NCBI RefSeq assembly: GCF_016862275.1
Contig: NZ_BOMQ01000086.1
Coordinates: 22,091 to 86,090 of the forward strand
Source of the DNA: Actinoplanes nipponensis
Lineage (GTDB): Bacteria; Actinomycetota; Actinomycetes; Mycobacteriales; Micromonosporaceae
DNA: 64,000 bases
Reading direction: 5' to 3'
The notes under the pieces were generated by a model, which had not been told where the DNA came from, searched no databases, and saw only the letters and a list, made by a program, of their open reading frames with translations. The position numbers were made by a program, and so were the translations under genes. Positions 18,141 to 29,101 of this stretch are shown here, one piece after another (positions within the stretch are counted from its first letter, which is position 1; every line of letters starts with the position of its first letter).

Positions 18141-19340
18141 CTAGCCGCGGCGCAGCCGGGCCTCGATGCGCTCCCGCTCGGCGTTGGGCGTGAGCTTGGC
18201 GAACTGTTCCAGCGCGTCCCGGGCCTCGGTGGTCACCGCGGCCGGCGAGGGCACCTGCACCTCGACGGTGACCAGCAGATCGCCGGCCTGCCCGTCGCGG
18301 CGCTGCACACCCTTGCCGCGCGCCCGCAGGGTACGGCCGCTCGGCGTGCCGGCCGGCACCCGCAGCGTGACGGGGCTGTCCAGGGTGGGCACGCGCAGGT
18401 CGGTGCCGAGCACCGCCTCCGCGAACGTGATCGGCACGGTCAGCGTGATGTCGTCGCCGGTACGCCCGAAGATCTCGTCCGGCCTGACCTTGACCTGCAC
18501 GTACAGGTCTCCGGCGGGGCCGCCCTTGTCGCCCGGCTCGCCCCGGCCGGAGAGCCGGATGCGCTGCCCGTCGGCCACACCGGCGGGGAACCGGACGTTG
18601 ATCGTGCGGTTCTTGGTGACCCCGCCCGTGCCCCGGCACTCGGGGCACTTCTCGTCGACGATGCTGCCCGCGCCCTGGCACTCGCGGCACGGCTCGGAGA
18701 AGCTGAACGACCCCTGGTTGCGGGAGATCAGCCCGGAGCCGTGGCACTGCGGACAGGTCCGCGGCACCGTGCCGGGCTTGGCCCCGTTGCCGTGACAGGT
18801 GTCGCAGACACCCGGCGACCGCAACGTCAGCGGCAGCGTCGTGCCCTTGACCGCGTGCGCGAAGTCGAGCGTGACCTCGGCCTCGACGTCCCGGCCGCGC
18901 TGGGGACCCCGGCGGGCGCCCGCCCCGGCCCCGCCGGCGCCCCCGCCGGAGAAGATGGAGCTGAAGATGTCGGAGAAGCCCGCGCCGCCGAACCGGCGGT
19001 CACCGGCCCCGCCCTGGCCCGCACCGCTGAACCCGCCGCCGAAAAGGTCGGACGGGTCGAACTGGGAACCGCCCGGGCGGGCGCCCCGGCGGAACGCGCC
19101 CGAGCCGAACAGGGAGCGCATCTCGTCGTACTCTTTGCGCTTCTTGTCGTCGGACAGCACGTCGTACGCCTCGGACGCGGCCTTGAACCGGTCCTCGGCG
19201 TCCTTGTTGCCGGGGTTGTGGTCCGGGTGGTTCTCCCGGGCCAGCTTGCGGTACGCCTTCTTGATCTCGTCGGCGGAGGCGGACTTGCCCACCCCGAGAA
19301 CGGCGTAGAAGTCCTTCTCCAGCCAGTCCTTCGAACTCAT
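18141..19340 (-). CDS. dnaJ: Chaperone DnaJ (Hsp40, type I)
   Basis: 399-aa co-chaperone stimulating DnaK ATPase and delivering substrates. J domain about 10-75 with the HPD motif (ENHPDHNPG), Gly/Phe-rich region about 78-140, and a zinc-binding domain with four CxxCxGxG repeats (CDTCHGNG, CPQCHGSG, CRECQGAG, CPECRGTG; about 160-220), then the C-terminal substrate-binding domains. Start ATG 19340 (MSSKDWLEKDFY) has AGGAGGT 7-8 bases upstream; a longer reading from 19358 is not needed. The stretched N-terminus before the J domain is typical of actinobacterial DnaJ1 encoded with dnaK. A hairpin separates it from grpE. Confidence 0.96.
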   Translation of the reverse strand: MSSKDWLEKDFYAVLGVGKSASADEIKKAYRKLARENHPDHNPGNKDAEDRFKAASEAYDVLSDDKKRKEYDEMRSLFGSGAFRRGARPGGSQFDPSDLFGGGFSGAGQGGAGDRRFGGAGFSDIFSSIFSGGGAGGAGAGARRGPQRGRDVEAEVTLDFAHAVKGTTLPLTLRSPGVCDTCHGNGAKPGTVPRTCPQCHGSGLISRNQGSFSFSEPCRECQGAGSIVDEKCPECRGTGGVTKNRTINVRFPAGVADGQRIRLSGRGEPGDKGGPAGDLYVQVKVRPDEIFGRTGDDITLTVPITFAEAVLGTDLRVPTLDSPVTLRVPAGTPSGRTLRARGKGVQRRDGQAGDLLVTVEVQVPSPAAVTTEARDALEQFAKLTPNAERERIEARLRRG

Positions 19341-19382
19341 CCAGCCCACCTCCTCCACCGGATCGCCGGGTCAGGTGCCGAA

Positions 19383-19410
19383 GTCCCGCCCACCGTGCGG
19401 TGGGCGGGAC
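19383..19410 (-). terminator. Intercistronic hairpin between grpE and dnaJ
   Basis: Perfect 12-bp stem GTCCCGCCCACC/GGTGGGCGGGAC with a 4-nt loop, inside the dnaK operon. It could be a partial terminator or an mRNA-processing/stability element that sets dnaK-grpE above dnaJ-hspR; which of these cannot be told from sequence. Confidence 0.7.
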
Positions 19411-19419
19411 AGGTGCTCG

Positions 19420-20042
19420 TCACTCGGGATCGGCGACCGCGACCAGGGCGGGCCGCAGCAGCCGCTCGCCCAGGGTGTAACCGCGGCGCATCACCTCGAC
19501 GCAGGACGGCTCCGTGACGTCGGCCGACGTCAGGTGCGCGACGGCCTCGTGGCGGGTCGGGTCGAACGGGTCGCCCTTCTCGCCGAACGCCACGAGCCCG
19601 AGCTTGCCGACGGCCGCGCCGAGCGCCTCGGCCACCGAGGCGAACGGGCCGACCAGGTCGCCGTGCTCCCGCGCCCGATCGATGTCGTCGAGCACCGGCA
19701 GCAGCGCGATGAGCACCGAACCGGTCGTCTGCTCGGACGCGACGCTGCGGTCCCGGTCGACACGCTTGCGGTAGTTGGCGTACTCGGCCGTCACTCGCTG
19801 CAGGTCCCGGGTGCGCTCTTCGAGCTCGGTACGCAGCGCTTCCAGCTCGGCGCCGAGGGCGGGCGCGTCGACTGTCACGCCCTCCTCCGGCTCCTCCTCG
19901 GCAGCGCGGTGCGCGCCTCCCGTGGACTCCTCCTCGGCCTGCTGGGCCACCTTGGTGTCCTTACCTTTCACGTCGATCTTGCGCCGGTCCCGGATGACGA
20001 CGCGCTCGGTTGCCTCACCGTCGTTCTCGTCGTCCGACCGGC

Positions 20043-20046
<4 letters not shown>
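19420..20046 (-). CDS. grpE: Nucleotide-exchange factor GrpE
   Basis: 208-aa DnaK nucleotide-exchange factor. The first 60 residues are a disordered acidic extension usual in actinomycetes. About 64-110 is the dimerisation helix (ELEALRTELEERTRDLQRVTAEYANYRKRVDRDR). The C-terminal beta domain follows, with the family signature near EAVAHLTSADV/VMRRGYTLGERLLRPALVAVA. The start is GTG 20044-20046, overlapping the dnaK stop by four bases (GTGA), which couples GrpE synthesis to DnaK. Confidence 0.95.
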
Positions 20047-21923
<1,877 letters not shown>

Positions 21924-21962
21924 GTTCGCTTCCTCGCTTCTTGCCAAGTCTTGGGGCTTCAA

Positions 21963-21983
21963 GTTGAGTGAACCGGACTCAAT
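21963..21983 (-). promoter_or_regulatory. HAIR operator (HspR binding site) of the dnaK operon
   Basis: GTTGAGT, 7 bases, ACTCAAT on the plus strand, matching the HspR consensus CTTGAGT-N7-ACTCAAG in 12 of 14 positions. It is 40-60 bases upstream of the dnaK start. A short palindrome CCAAGTCTTGG (21944-21954) lies between it and the start. Confidence 0.9.
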
Positions 21984-22116
21984 GATGCCACGGCGATCCA
22001 CATCCGCAAGTCAGAGTTGAGCCAGGGCGGCGCAAGTCACTGTCGGCAGGTACCTGTCCGGTCACGGCGACGGGGTACCTGTTGTGGGGAATGCATAGAT
22101 CGGGCACGCTTTACCC

Positions 22117-25100
22117 GTGACGACGCACGGTGACGCGGTCGGTCCGTCGGCCACTCCCGCCGTAGCCGACCCACCCCCCACGAAGACCCAAGCCAACGGC
22201 GCGCCCGCAGCCACGGGCACCCCCAAACCCGACAAATCATCCGGTACGGTCGCAGACGCGACAACCGCCGGCCCGTCCACCCAGGCCGACGGCACCGAGC
22301 GCGGCACCCGGCCCGACCCTGCCGCCACCGCGCCACCGAAGCCGGAATGGCCGCCAACCACGGCCGCGACCACGGGAAACGTCGTGACGACGAAGTCAGA
22401 GAAAGCGACCGGGAAGTTGCTCCCGGATGAGTCGAGCGCAGTGGCCGACAGCGCGGGTGCCCGCGGGGCGGAGAGCGCTCCCTCGGCCGGCGGGTCGGGG
22501 AACGGGCCGGCCGGCGCGCCGAGCGGCGGGCCGGCTAGTGCGCCGAGCGGCGGGCCGGCCAGTGCGCCGAGCGGCGGGCCGGCCAGTGCGCCGAGCGGCG
22601 GGTCGACCGGTGCATCGGGCGGCGGGTCGAGCGGCGGGCCTGCCGGCGGCGCCGAACCCGGTGCCGAGATTCCAGGGGCCGATGATCCGGCCCGCGAGGG
22701 TGGATCGGCGTCCGCTGATGCGGTAGGCGCGGATTCCGGCGTGCCGGCTTCCGAGCAATCCACAGCGGGCTCGTCCACAGCCGGTTCGTCCACAGCCGGC
22801 GCATCCACGCCTGGCTCGCCCACAGCCAGCTCTTCCACAGCCGGCGCATCCACACCTGGCGCATCCACACCCGGCTCGTCCACAGCCAGCTCGTCCACAG
22901 CCAGCTCGTCCACACCTGGCTCATCCACAGCTGGCTCATCCACACCCGGCTCGTCCACAACCAACCCGTCCACAACCGACCCGTCCACAGCTGGCGGCGA
23001 CGGCGACCCCACGCTGGTCTCCCAGCCCGCCGACGACGAGCCCGCCAAGAACGGGCCGACCGGTAAGGACGAGCCCACTCCGGCGGATGATCCGACTCGC
23101 AAGGGCGGGCGGAGCCGCAAGGACGGACCCGCCCCGCGCGACAAAACGACCACTGCCGACGAACCGACCCAGCCCGGCCAACCCACCACTCGGGACGAAC
23201 CCACCCTGGCCGCGCGATCGGCCAGCGACGACGAGCCCACCCTGATCGACCCGACCACCGGGAACGAACCCACCCTGGTCGACCAACCGACCAGCGAGGA
23301 CCAGCCCACCCCGATCGACCCGACCACCGGGAACGAACCCACCCTGGTCGACGAGCCGACCACCGAGCCGGTCGGGCCGGGCAGCGGAACCCACCCCGGC
23401 GCAGGCACCCGAGCCCAGGTGGCCCGATCCCGCCCCCAAGACCTCGCCGCCGTCCTCGCCCCGGACCCCCCCGTCGAGCCGCCGCCCGCCGTCGGTGATC
23501 TGGCCCAGGCCCTCTCCCGGCTCCGCGCGACCATCGGCGGGACGACGTACCCCCTGGTCATGCCCTCGGCCGAGGAGGCCAAGCGGATCGGCGCCGCGCT
23601 CGTCGCGCAGCTGGACGATTATCTGCTGCCGCGCCTCGCGCGGCTCGACGCGCCGCTGCTCGTCGTGGTCGGCGGTTCCACCGGGGCGGGCAAGTCCACC
23701 CTGGTCAACAGCCTGGTACGGGCGCCGGTGACCAAGGCCGGCGTGCTGCGCCCGACCACCCGCTCGCCGGTGCTGGTCAGCCACCCGTCCGACTCGTCGT
23801 GGTTCCGTAACGGCCAGTTGCTGCCGGGGTTGACCCGTACCGCCGAGAGCTCGACCGACCCGAAGACGCTGCAGCTGGTCTCCGCGCCGGCGCTCGGTCC
23901 CGGCCTGGCCTTCCTCGACGCGCCGGACATCGACTCGGTGGTCGACCGCAACCGTCAGCTCGCCGCCCAGTTGCTCGCCGCGGCCGATCTGTGGCTGTTC
24001 GTCACGACGGCGGCCCGGTACGCCGACGCCGTGCCGTGGGAGCTGCTCACCACCGCCCGGCTGCGCGGCACCGTGATCGCCCTGGTGCTGGACCGGGTTC
24101 CGGCGGACGCGGCGGGGGAGATCTCCGCCCACCTGGCCGAAATGCTCACCGCCCGCGACATGGGCGGGGCGCCGATCTTCGTGCTGCCCGAGTCCGTCCT
24201 GGAGGGCAACGGGCTGCTGCCCGAGGACGTCACCCGGCCCCTGCACGACTGGTTCGCCCAGCTCGCGGCGGACAGCAATGCCCGGGCGGCCGTGGTCAAG
24301 CAGACGCTGGACGGCGCGCTGGCCGCGCTCGGGCCGGCGGTGGCCGGGCTGGCCGAGGCCGCCGACGAGCAGGCGACCGCGGCCAAGGCCCTCGACGAGC
24401 GGGTGACCGCCGCGTACCGCACGGCCCGCCGGAGCATGGAGAACGGCCTGCAGGACGGCCGGCTCATGCGCGGCGAGGTGCTGGCACGCTGGCAGGAGTT
24501 CGTCGGCACCGGGGAACTGCTGCGCACCCTGGAGTCCCGGGTCGGCCAGCTCCGCGACAAGATCGTCTCGGCGGTCACCGGCCGGCCGGCGCCGGGGCGC
24601 AACCTGCAGGCGGCCCTGGAGTCGCAGCTGGCCACGCTGCTGCGCGGGGTCGCGGCGGACGCGGCCGAGCAGGCGTACGCGGCCTGGCAGGCGCATCCGG
24701 CCGGGACGGCGCTGCTGGAGCCCGGTCTGCAGAAGCCCTCGCCGGATCTGCCGCAACGCGCCGAGCGGGTGATCCGGGACTGGCAGCAGTACGTGCTCGA
24801 CCTGGTCCGCAGCGAGGCGGGCGACAAGCGGGTCGTGGCGCGCGGGGCCGCGTACGCGGTCAACGGCGTCGGGCTGACCGTCATGATCGCGGTCTTCACC
24901 TCGACGGCCTTCATCCCGACCGGCGCCGAGGTGGCCGTCGGCGCGGGCACCACGGTCGCCGCGCAGAAGGTGCTGGAGGCCATCTTCGGCGACCAGGCGG
25001 TCCGTAGCCTGGCCACCCGGGCCCGCACGGAACTGATCAAGCGGGTTAACGTGCTGCTCGACGCGGAGGCGGCCCGGTTCACGGACCGCACCGCCGCCGT

Positions 25101-25197
25101 GGGCCTCGAGCTCCAGCCGGGGGCCGCGCTGCGGCAGGCCGCCGTCGAAGTGGAACGGTCCAGGGAGGAAGTCGCGTTGACCGGGACGCCGTCATGA
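22117..25197 (+). CDS. Dynamin-like GTPase with long repetitive disordered N-terminus
   Basis: 1026 aa. Residues 1 to about 455 are low complexity: Pro/Thr/Ala-rich, with PASAPSGG octapeptides and STAGS pentapeptides, then PTL/DEPT repeats. The GTPase part has P-loop GGSTGAGKST (519-528), LDAPDID as the G3 region and LDRVPAD as a G4-like segment. A helical stalk and a hydrophobic hairpin follow near 911-950 (VNGVGLTVMIAVFTSTAFIPTG). The pattern is a bacterial dynamin-like membrane GTPase. The coupled partner gene recalls the Streptomyces DynA/DynB pair that stabilises FtsZ rings at sporulation septa; orthology is not shown here. It starts at GTG 22117, and its stop overlaps the next ATG (ATGA). 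The long N-terminus is unusual. Confidence 0.88.
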   Translation: MTTHGDAVGPSATPAVADPPPTKTQANGAPAATGTPKPDKSSGTVADATTAGPSTQADGTERGTRPDPAATAPPKPEWPPTTAATTGNVVTTKSEKATGKLLPDESSAVADSAGARGAESAPSAGGSGNGPAGAPSGGPASAPSGGPASAPSGGPASAPSGGSTGASGGGSSGGPAGGAEPGAEIPGADDPAREGGSASADAVGADSGVPASEQSTAGSSTAGSSTAGASTPGSPTASSSTAGASTPGASTPGSSTASSSTASSSTPGSSTAGSSTPGSSTTNPSTTDPSTAGGDGDPTLVSQPADDEPAKNGPTGKDEPTPADDPTRKGGRSRKDGPAPRDKTTTADEPTQPGQPTTRDEPTLAARSASDDEPTLIDPTTGNEPTLVDQPTSEDQPTPIDPTTGNEPTLVDEPTTEPVGPGSGTHPGAGTRAQVARSRPQDLAAVLAPDPPVEPPPAVGDLAQALSRLRATIGGTTYPLVMPSAEEAKRIGAALVAQLDDYLLPRLARLDAPLLVVVGGSTGAGKSTLVNSLVRAPVTKAGVLRPTTRSPVLVSHPSDSSWFRNGQLLPGLTRTAESSTDPKTLQLVSAPALGPGLAFLDAPDIDSVVDRNRQLAAQLLAAADLWLFVTTAARYADAVPWELLTTARLRGTVIALVLDRVPADAAGEISAHLAEMLTARDMGGAPIFVLPESVLEGNGLLPEDVTRPLHDWFAQLAADSNARAAVVKQTLDGALAALGPAVAGLAEAADEQATAAKALDERVTAAYRTARRSMENGLQDGRLMRGEVLARWQEFVGTGELLRTLESRVGQLRDKIVSAVTGRPAPGRNLQAALESQLATLLRGVAADAAEQAYAAWQAHPAGTALLEPGLQKPSPDLPQRAERVIRDWQQYVLDLVRSEAGDKRVVARGAAYAVNGVGLTVMIAVFTSTAFIPTGAEVAVGAGTTVAAQKVLEAIFGDQAVRSLATRARTELIKRVNVLLDAEAARFTDRTAAVGLELQPGAALRQAAVEVERSREEVALTGTPS
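22507..22626. repeat. Five tandem 24-bp repeats in the GTPase gene
   Basis: Unit CCGGCCAGTGCGCCGAGCGG plus CGGG at 22507, 22531, 22555, 22579 and (diverged) 22603, encoding PASAPSGG in frame. The middle copies are nearly identical, a sign of recent expansion. Confidence 0.9.
22759..22998. repeat. Sixteen tandem 15-bp TCCACA repeats inside the GTPase gene
   Basis: A strict 15-base period starts at 22759 (22774, 22789 and so on to 22984). Each unit carries TCCACA except at 22804 (TCCACG) and 22819 (CCCACA), giving the pentapeptide STAGS/STPGS in frame. Many copies read TCGTCCACA or TCATCCACA, which fit the published Streptomyces DnaA-box consensus (T/C)(T/C)(G/A/C)TCCACA. All are in one orientation. 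Confidence 0.92.
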
Positions 25198-26873
25198 GCC
25201 TCGTGGACCGGGTCAAGCATGCGCTGGCCGGCGACGACCGGGTGGACGCCGAGCAGCTCGTCGCCCGGCTCGACGCCCTGCAGCGCTTCCTGCGGGTGAC
25301 CGACCCCTACCTGCCCGACAACGACCTGGTCGCCGCGCACACGCTGGTCGAGCGGGCGGGCAGCCGGCTGGCCCTGTCGCAGGACCACACCGTGGTGGCG
25401 CTCGCCGGCAGCACCGGCAGCGGCAAGTCCAGCCTGTTCAACGCGCTGGCCCGGCTCAAGCTGTCGCCGGTCGGCGTGCGGCGCCCGACGACCGGCGTGG
25501 CACACGCCTGCGTCTGGGGCCCGCTCGAGCCGGCCAACCGGCTCCTGGACTGGATCGGGGTGCTGCCGCGGCAGCGCTTCATCCGGGAGAGCGCCCTGGA
25601 CGGCGACGACGAGGCCGCCCTGCGCGGGCTCGTGCTGCTCGACCTGCCCGACTTCGACTCCGTCGAGCGCGGGCACCGGCTCGAGGTGGACCGGCTGCTC
25701 GGCCTGGTCGACCAGGTGGTCTGGGTGGTCGACCCGCAGAAGTACGGCGACCGCGTGCTGCACAACGCCTATCTGCGGCAGTTCAAGCAGCACAGCGACA
25801 TCACCATCGTCGTGCTCAACCAGGCCGACCGGCTCTCCCCTTCGGACACCGACATCGTGCTGACCGACCTCAAGCGGCTGCTGGAGGAGGACGGGCTCAC
25901 CGGCGTACCGGCGCTGGCCACCTCGGCCAAGCAGCCGGGCATGCTCAACGAGCTGCGCGAGGCGCTGGAGAAGACGGTCGCCGAGCGGCAGGCGGCCCTG
26001 CGTCGCCTCTCCGGTGACCTGGACGTGGTGGCCGAGCAACTGGCCACGACGATCGGGCCGCCGGCCGCCGAGGACGAGGTCGACCGGGCGACCGTACGCC
26101 AGCTCAGCGACGCGCTGGCCGCGTCGGCCGGGGTGCCCGCCGTGGCCGCGGCGACGGCCGGCGCGTACCGGCACCGGGCCATCGCCAGCACCGGCTGGCC
26201 GCTGGTCCGCGGCATGCGCAAGCTGCGCCCGGATCCGCTCAAGCGCCTGCACCTGTCCACCGACAAGCCGGACGCCGCGCTGGAGGCGGAGCCGGTCGCC
26301 CGTACCTCTCTGCCCGAGCCCGACGCGGCGCAGAAGTCCGCGGTCGGGCTGTCCGTGCGGGCGGTGGCGGCCCGCGCCGCCGCGCCGATCCCGCCGGTGT
26401 GGGCGCCGGCCCTGAACACCGCCTCCCGCTCGCGGCTGGGCGACCTGCCCGACGCGCTGGACCGCGCGGTGGCGAAAACCGACCTGGGGATGAGCCGCAA
26501 ACCCCTCTGGTGGGGGGTGGTCGGCCTGCTGCAGTGGGTGCTCACGCTCACGGCGGTGGCCGGCCTGGGCTGGCTGATCGCCGGGTACGCGGTCCGCGTG
26601 CTGGGCCTGCCGGCGTTCGACAACCCCAAGGTCGGCGAGGTGCCGCTGCCCACGTTGTTGCTGCTCGGTGGCCTGTTGGTGGGTGCCCTGCTGGCCCTGC
26701 TGCTGCGCCCGATCGTCAACTACGGGGCGAGACGCGCCGGCCGCCGCGCCGAGCAGCGGCTGCGCGGGGCGGTCACGGAGGTGGCCCGCGAGTACGTGGT
26801 GGCGCCCGTCCGCGAGGTGCTCAACGGCTATGCCCAGGCCCGTGAGGCGCTGACGGTCGTCCGATCGGAATAG
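25194..26873 (+). CDS. Membrane-anchored P-loop GTPase (YfjP/dynamin-associated type)
   Basis: 559-aa GTPase co-translated with the dynamin-like gene (4-base ATGA overlap). P-loop GSTGSGKSS at 72-80, G2 RRPTTG, G3 LLDLPDFDS, G4 VLNQADRL and G5-like ATSAKQ are all recognisable. A linker and helical region follow, then two TM helices (about 438-463 and 483-508) before a basic cytoplasmic end. Paired GTPases of this kind in actinomycetes are expected to form a membrane-bound heteromer. Whether the complex acts in septation, membrane repair or transport cannot be told from the sequence. Confidence 0.9.
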   Translation: MSLVDRVKHALAGDDRVDAEQLVARLDALQRFLRVTDPYLPDNDLVAAHTLVERAGSRLALSQDHTVVALAGSTGSGKSSLFNALARLKLSPVGVRRPTTGVAHACVWGPLEPANRLLDWIGVLPRQRFIRESALDGDDEAALRGLVLLDLPDFDSVERGHRLEVDRLLGLVDQVVWVVDPQKYGDRVLHNAYLRQFKQHSDITIVVLNQADRLSPSDTDIVLTDLKRLLEEDGLTGVPALATSAKQPGMLNELREALEKTVAERQAALRRLSGDLDVVAEQLATTIGPPAAEDEVDRATVRQLSDALAASAGVPAVAAATAGAYRHRAIASTGWPLVRGMRKLRPDPLKRLHLSTDKPDAALEAEPVARTSLPEPDAAQKSAVGLSVRAVAARAAAPIPPVWAPALNTASRSRLGDLPDALDRAVAKTDLGMSRKPLWWGVVGLLQWVLTLTAVAGLGWLIAGYAVRVLGLPAFDNPKVGEVPLPTLLLLGGLLVGALLALLLRPIVNYGARRAGRRAEQRLRGAVTEVAREYVVAPVREVLNGYAQAREALTVVRSE

Positions 26874-26908
26874 GTCCGGCGGGCGGCCGGACGGGTAGGC
26901 TCGGCGGC

Positions 26909-28132
26909 ATGGCGGCACCCCGGACTCCATACGACGCGGTCCTGCACGCGGCCCGTGACGTGGCGAAACTCGACTGCGCCCTGGACGCCGAGATGCTGGG
27001 CACCGCGCTGCTGGGCAGCGTGTACGCGGTGGCGGACACCGACCGCGCGGCCGCGGTCCGGGAGTTCGTCGGCCAGTTCCTCGGCGCCACCACGCGGCGG
27101 CGCACCGCCTCGGCGACGACGATCCGCGAGGTCTTCGCGGCCCTGGTGCCGGAGGCGGAGGGCGCGGCCGAGGTGCGCCCCGGGGCCCTGGCCCCGGCCT
27201 GGACGCAGCAGCTCGGCCGGGTGCGCCCGACCGGCTGCTACGCGTACGGCGACGTGTACGGCGACCAGACGTCCTATCTGGTCACCTTCGCCTATGAGGA
27301 CACCGAGCTGGGCGGGCCGGAACACGCGGTGGTCGCGCTGGTCGACCACAACATCGGCATCACCAAGGACGTCTTCGTCGGCGGGCCGGCCGAGCGCATC
27401 CTGGGCCAGGTCCGCGAGATGTGCGCGGGCGACGAGCTGACCTGGTTCCGCGAGGAGGACCCGGGCCGGCTGCGCGGCGAGGTGAGCAAGCACCTGGAGA
27501 TCACCGACGGTCTCAGCGAGCTGCCCGCCGACGGCAACCTGTCGACCGACCGGGCCCTGGCCACGGCCCGGCTGGCCCTGCTGCCCGCGGCCACGGTCCC
27601 GCCGCTGGCCGAGCCGCCGGAGCTCAGCGCCCCCGACCGCGAACGCCTGCTCCGCGACTTCCTGTCCTCCCCGGAAGCGGCCCGCTTCGCCCTGGGCGAC
27701 GTGTCGGCCGACGACGAGCTGGCGTCCCTGCACTTCTGTCTGAGCCTGGTGCTGGACCACGCGGCGAGCCTGCCGGAGCCGGACCCGCTGCGCTGGAGCC
27801 CCGCGGTGGCGGGCCTGTTCCTTCTGGACTGGGTGCACCGGCGCGCGGTCCTCGATATGGACGACGCGGCGATGCTCCCCCGGGTGACCCGGGCCTGGTC
27901 GGCGTACGCCACCCGGAAGCGGGGCCTGCCGGCGGCCGCGGCGGAGCAGACCGACACGGTGGTCGAGGAGATGATCCCGGAGTTCGCCCGCCTGTACGCC
28001 ACGGGCGAGAAGCGCAGCCCGGCGACGGCGGCGGTGGCCCAGCTGATCTCCGAGGGCGTGGACCCGAACGACGCGGAAGCCATCGACGCCTGGATCGAGA
28101 CCAACCGCCACCGCCTCACCGACGACTCCTGA
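26909..28132 (+). CDS. Conserved hypothetical protein, 407 aa
   Basis: Soluble protein with no signal or TM helix, not recognised as a named family. The N-terminal half contains WTQQLGRVRPTGCYAYGDVYGDQTSYLVTFAYED and ALVDHNIGITKDVFV, which look like a beta-sheet domain. The C-terminal half is helical (LHFCLSLVLDHAASLPEPDPLRWSPAVAGLFLLDW) and ends with an acidic helix containing GVDPNDAEAIDAWIETNRHRL. It lies 35 bases after the GTPase gene on the same strand and may be part of that operon, with a short GTCCGG/CCGGAC hairpin between. ATG 26909. Convergent with the following minus-strand genes. Confidence 0.82.
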   Translation: MAAPRTPYDAVLHAARDVAKLDCALDAEMLGTALLGSVYAVADTDRAAAVREFVGQFLGATTRRRTASATTIREVFAALVPEAEGAAEVRPGALAPAWTQQLGRVRPTGCYAYGDVYGDQTSYLVTFAYEDTELGGPEHAVVALVDHNIGITKDVFVGGPAERILGQVREMCAGDELTWFREEDPGRLRGEVSKHLEITDGLSELPADGNLSTDRALATARLALLPAATVPPLAEPPELSAPDRERLLRDFLSSPEAARFALGDVSADDELASLHFCLSLVLDHAASLPEPDPLRWSPAVAGLFLLDWVHRRAVLDMDDAAMLPRVTRAWSAYATRKRGLPAAAAEQTDTVVEEMIPEFARLYATGEKRSPATAAVAQLISEGVDPNDAEAIDAWIETNRHRLTDDS

Positions 28133-28138
28133 CCCCGG

Positions 28139-29101
28139 TCAGTCCTTCTGGGCGGCGTGGTCGCTCGCCACGATGAGCGCGAGCAGCTCCCGGCCCAGCC
28201 CGGGCGGCACCCGTACCCGGCCGCCGCCGTTCGAGACCGCCTGGGGGCAGGTCGCGTCGCCCAGCACCACGGTGATCCCGTCGTTGAGGCCGATGCCCAC
28301 CCGGCCGGGCTTGCGCAGCGTGCACAGCTCGTCGGCCGGCACGGGGTCACGCAGCGCGGTGAGCTTCTCCCGGATCTTCGTCAGCGTCTTGGTGTCGCTC
28401 ACGCTGACCATGGGCCCGCGGTACTCACTGACCACGCTGGTGATGCGCTGGGGCAGCGCCAGGCCGCCGGAGGGCGGAGCCGGCGGGCCGGCGGGCCAGG
28501 TGACCCGTTCGAGCAGCCGCTCACGGCCCGGCTCGTCAGCGGCGATGATGACCGCCGGCGGAGCCGTGTCCTCGGTGAAGGGGAGGTAGGTGTAGACAGA
28601 CCCGGCGGTCTCCTCGGTCACTTGGAGCAACTGCTGGTCCGTCACCACCAGCGCCTCCGGGGAGAGGTACTGCCCCGGGCCGTGCCGGACGAGCGCCATC
28701 CAGGTGCGGCCCTCCGACCTGCACCGGTACGGCGGGCTGCCGGGCGCGGTGGTCAGCGGCGCCGAGTTGTCCCACCCGTCGGCCAGATAGAGCGTGCGCG
28801 CCTCGGCCGTACAGGTGTCGACCGTCGCGACCCGGCTGATCCGCCAGCCGGGCGGGACGGAGGCCGTCAGGCCCGCGAAACTCACCGGGCCGGCGGGCTG
28901 GTCGGGCGTCGGCACCACCAGGGGCAGCGTCACCGCGGCCACCGCCGCGGCGACGGCGACGGAGCCGGCGGCCCGCCACGCCCGGCGGCGGCGCACGCTG
29001 CGCCGCCCGAGGACGGCGAGCCGGGAAGCGGGATCGCGTTCGGCCGGCGTGACGGCGGCTGCCGCCCGATCGAGCAGCTCATTGACCTGGGCGGGGTTCA
29101 C
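28139..29101 (-). CDS. Single-TM membrane protein, probable partner of the adjacent ECF sigma factor
   Basis: 320 aa. Cytoplasmic N-terminus (MNPAQVNELLDRAAAAVTPAER, then RRSVRRRRAWRA), one TM helix (about 44-64) and a 255-residue outer domain containing FAGLTASVPPGWRISRV and four Cys. No zinc anti-sigma motif is present, so the regulatory role rests on topology and on the GTGA overlap with the sigma gene immediately upstream. It starts at GTG 29099-29101. The layout parallels the pair at 5143-6304, though the outer domains are not obviously alike. Confidence 0.78.
   Translation of the reverse strand: MNPAQVNELLDRAAAAVTPAERDPASRLAVLGRRSVRRRRAWRAAGSVAVAAAVAAVTLPLVVPTPDQPAGPVSFAGLTASVPPGWRISRVATVDTCTAEARTLYLADGWDNSAPLTTAPGSPPYRCRSEGRTWMALVRHGPGQYLSPEALVVTDQQLLQVTEETAGSVYTYLPFTEDTAPPAVIIAADEPGRERLLERVTWPAGPPAPPSGGLALPQRITSVVSEYRGPMVSVSDTKTLTKIREKLTALRDPVPADELCTLRKPGRVGIGLNDGITVVLGDATCPQAVSNGGGRVRVPPGLGRELLALIVASDHAAQKD

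Noticed and set aside
22759..22998. Possible CRISPR array or iteron origin
   Set aside because: The 15-bp units are contiguous with no unique spacers, lie in frame inside a gene, and no cas or rep gene is nearby.
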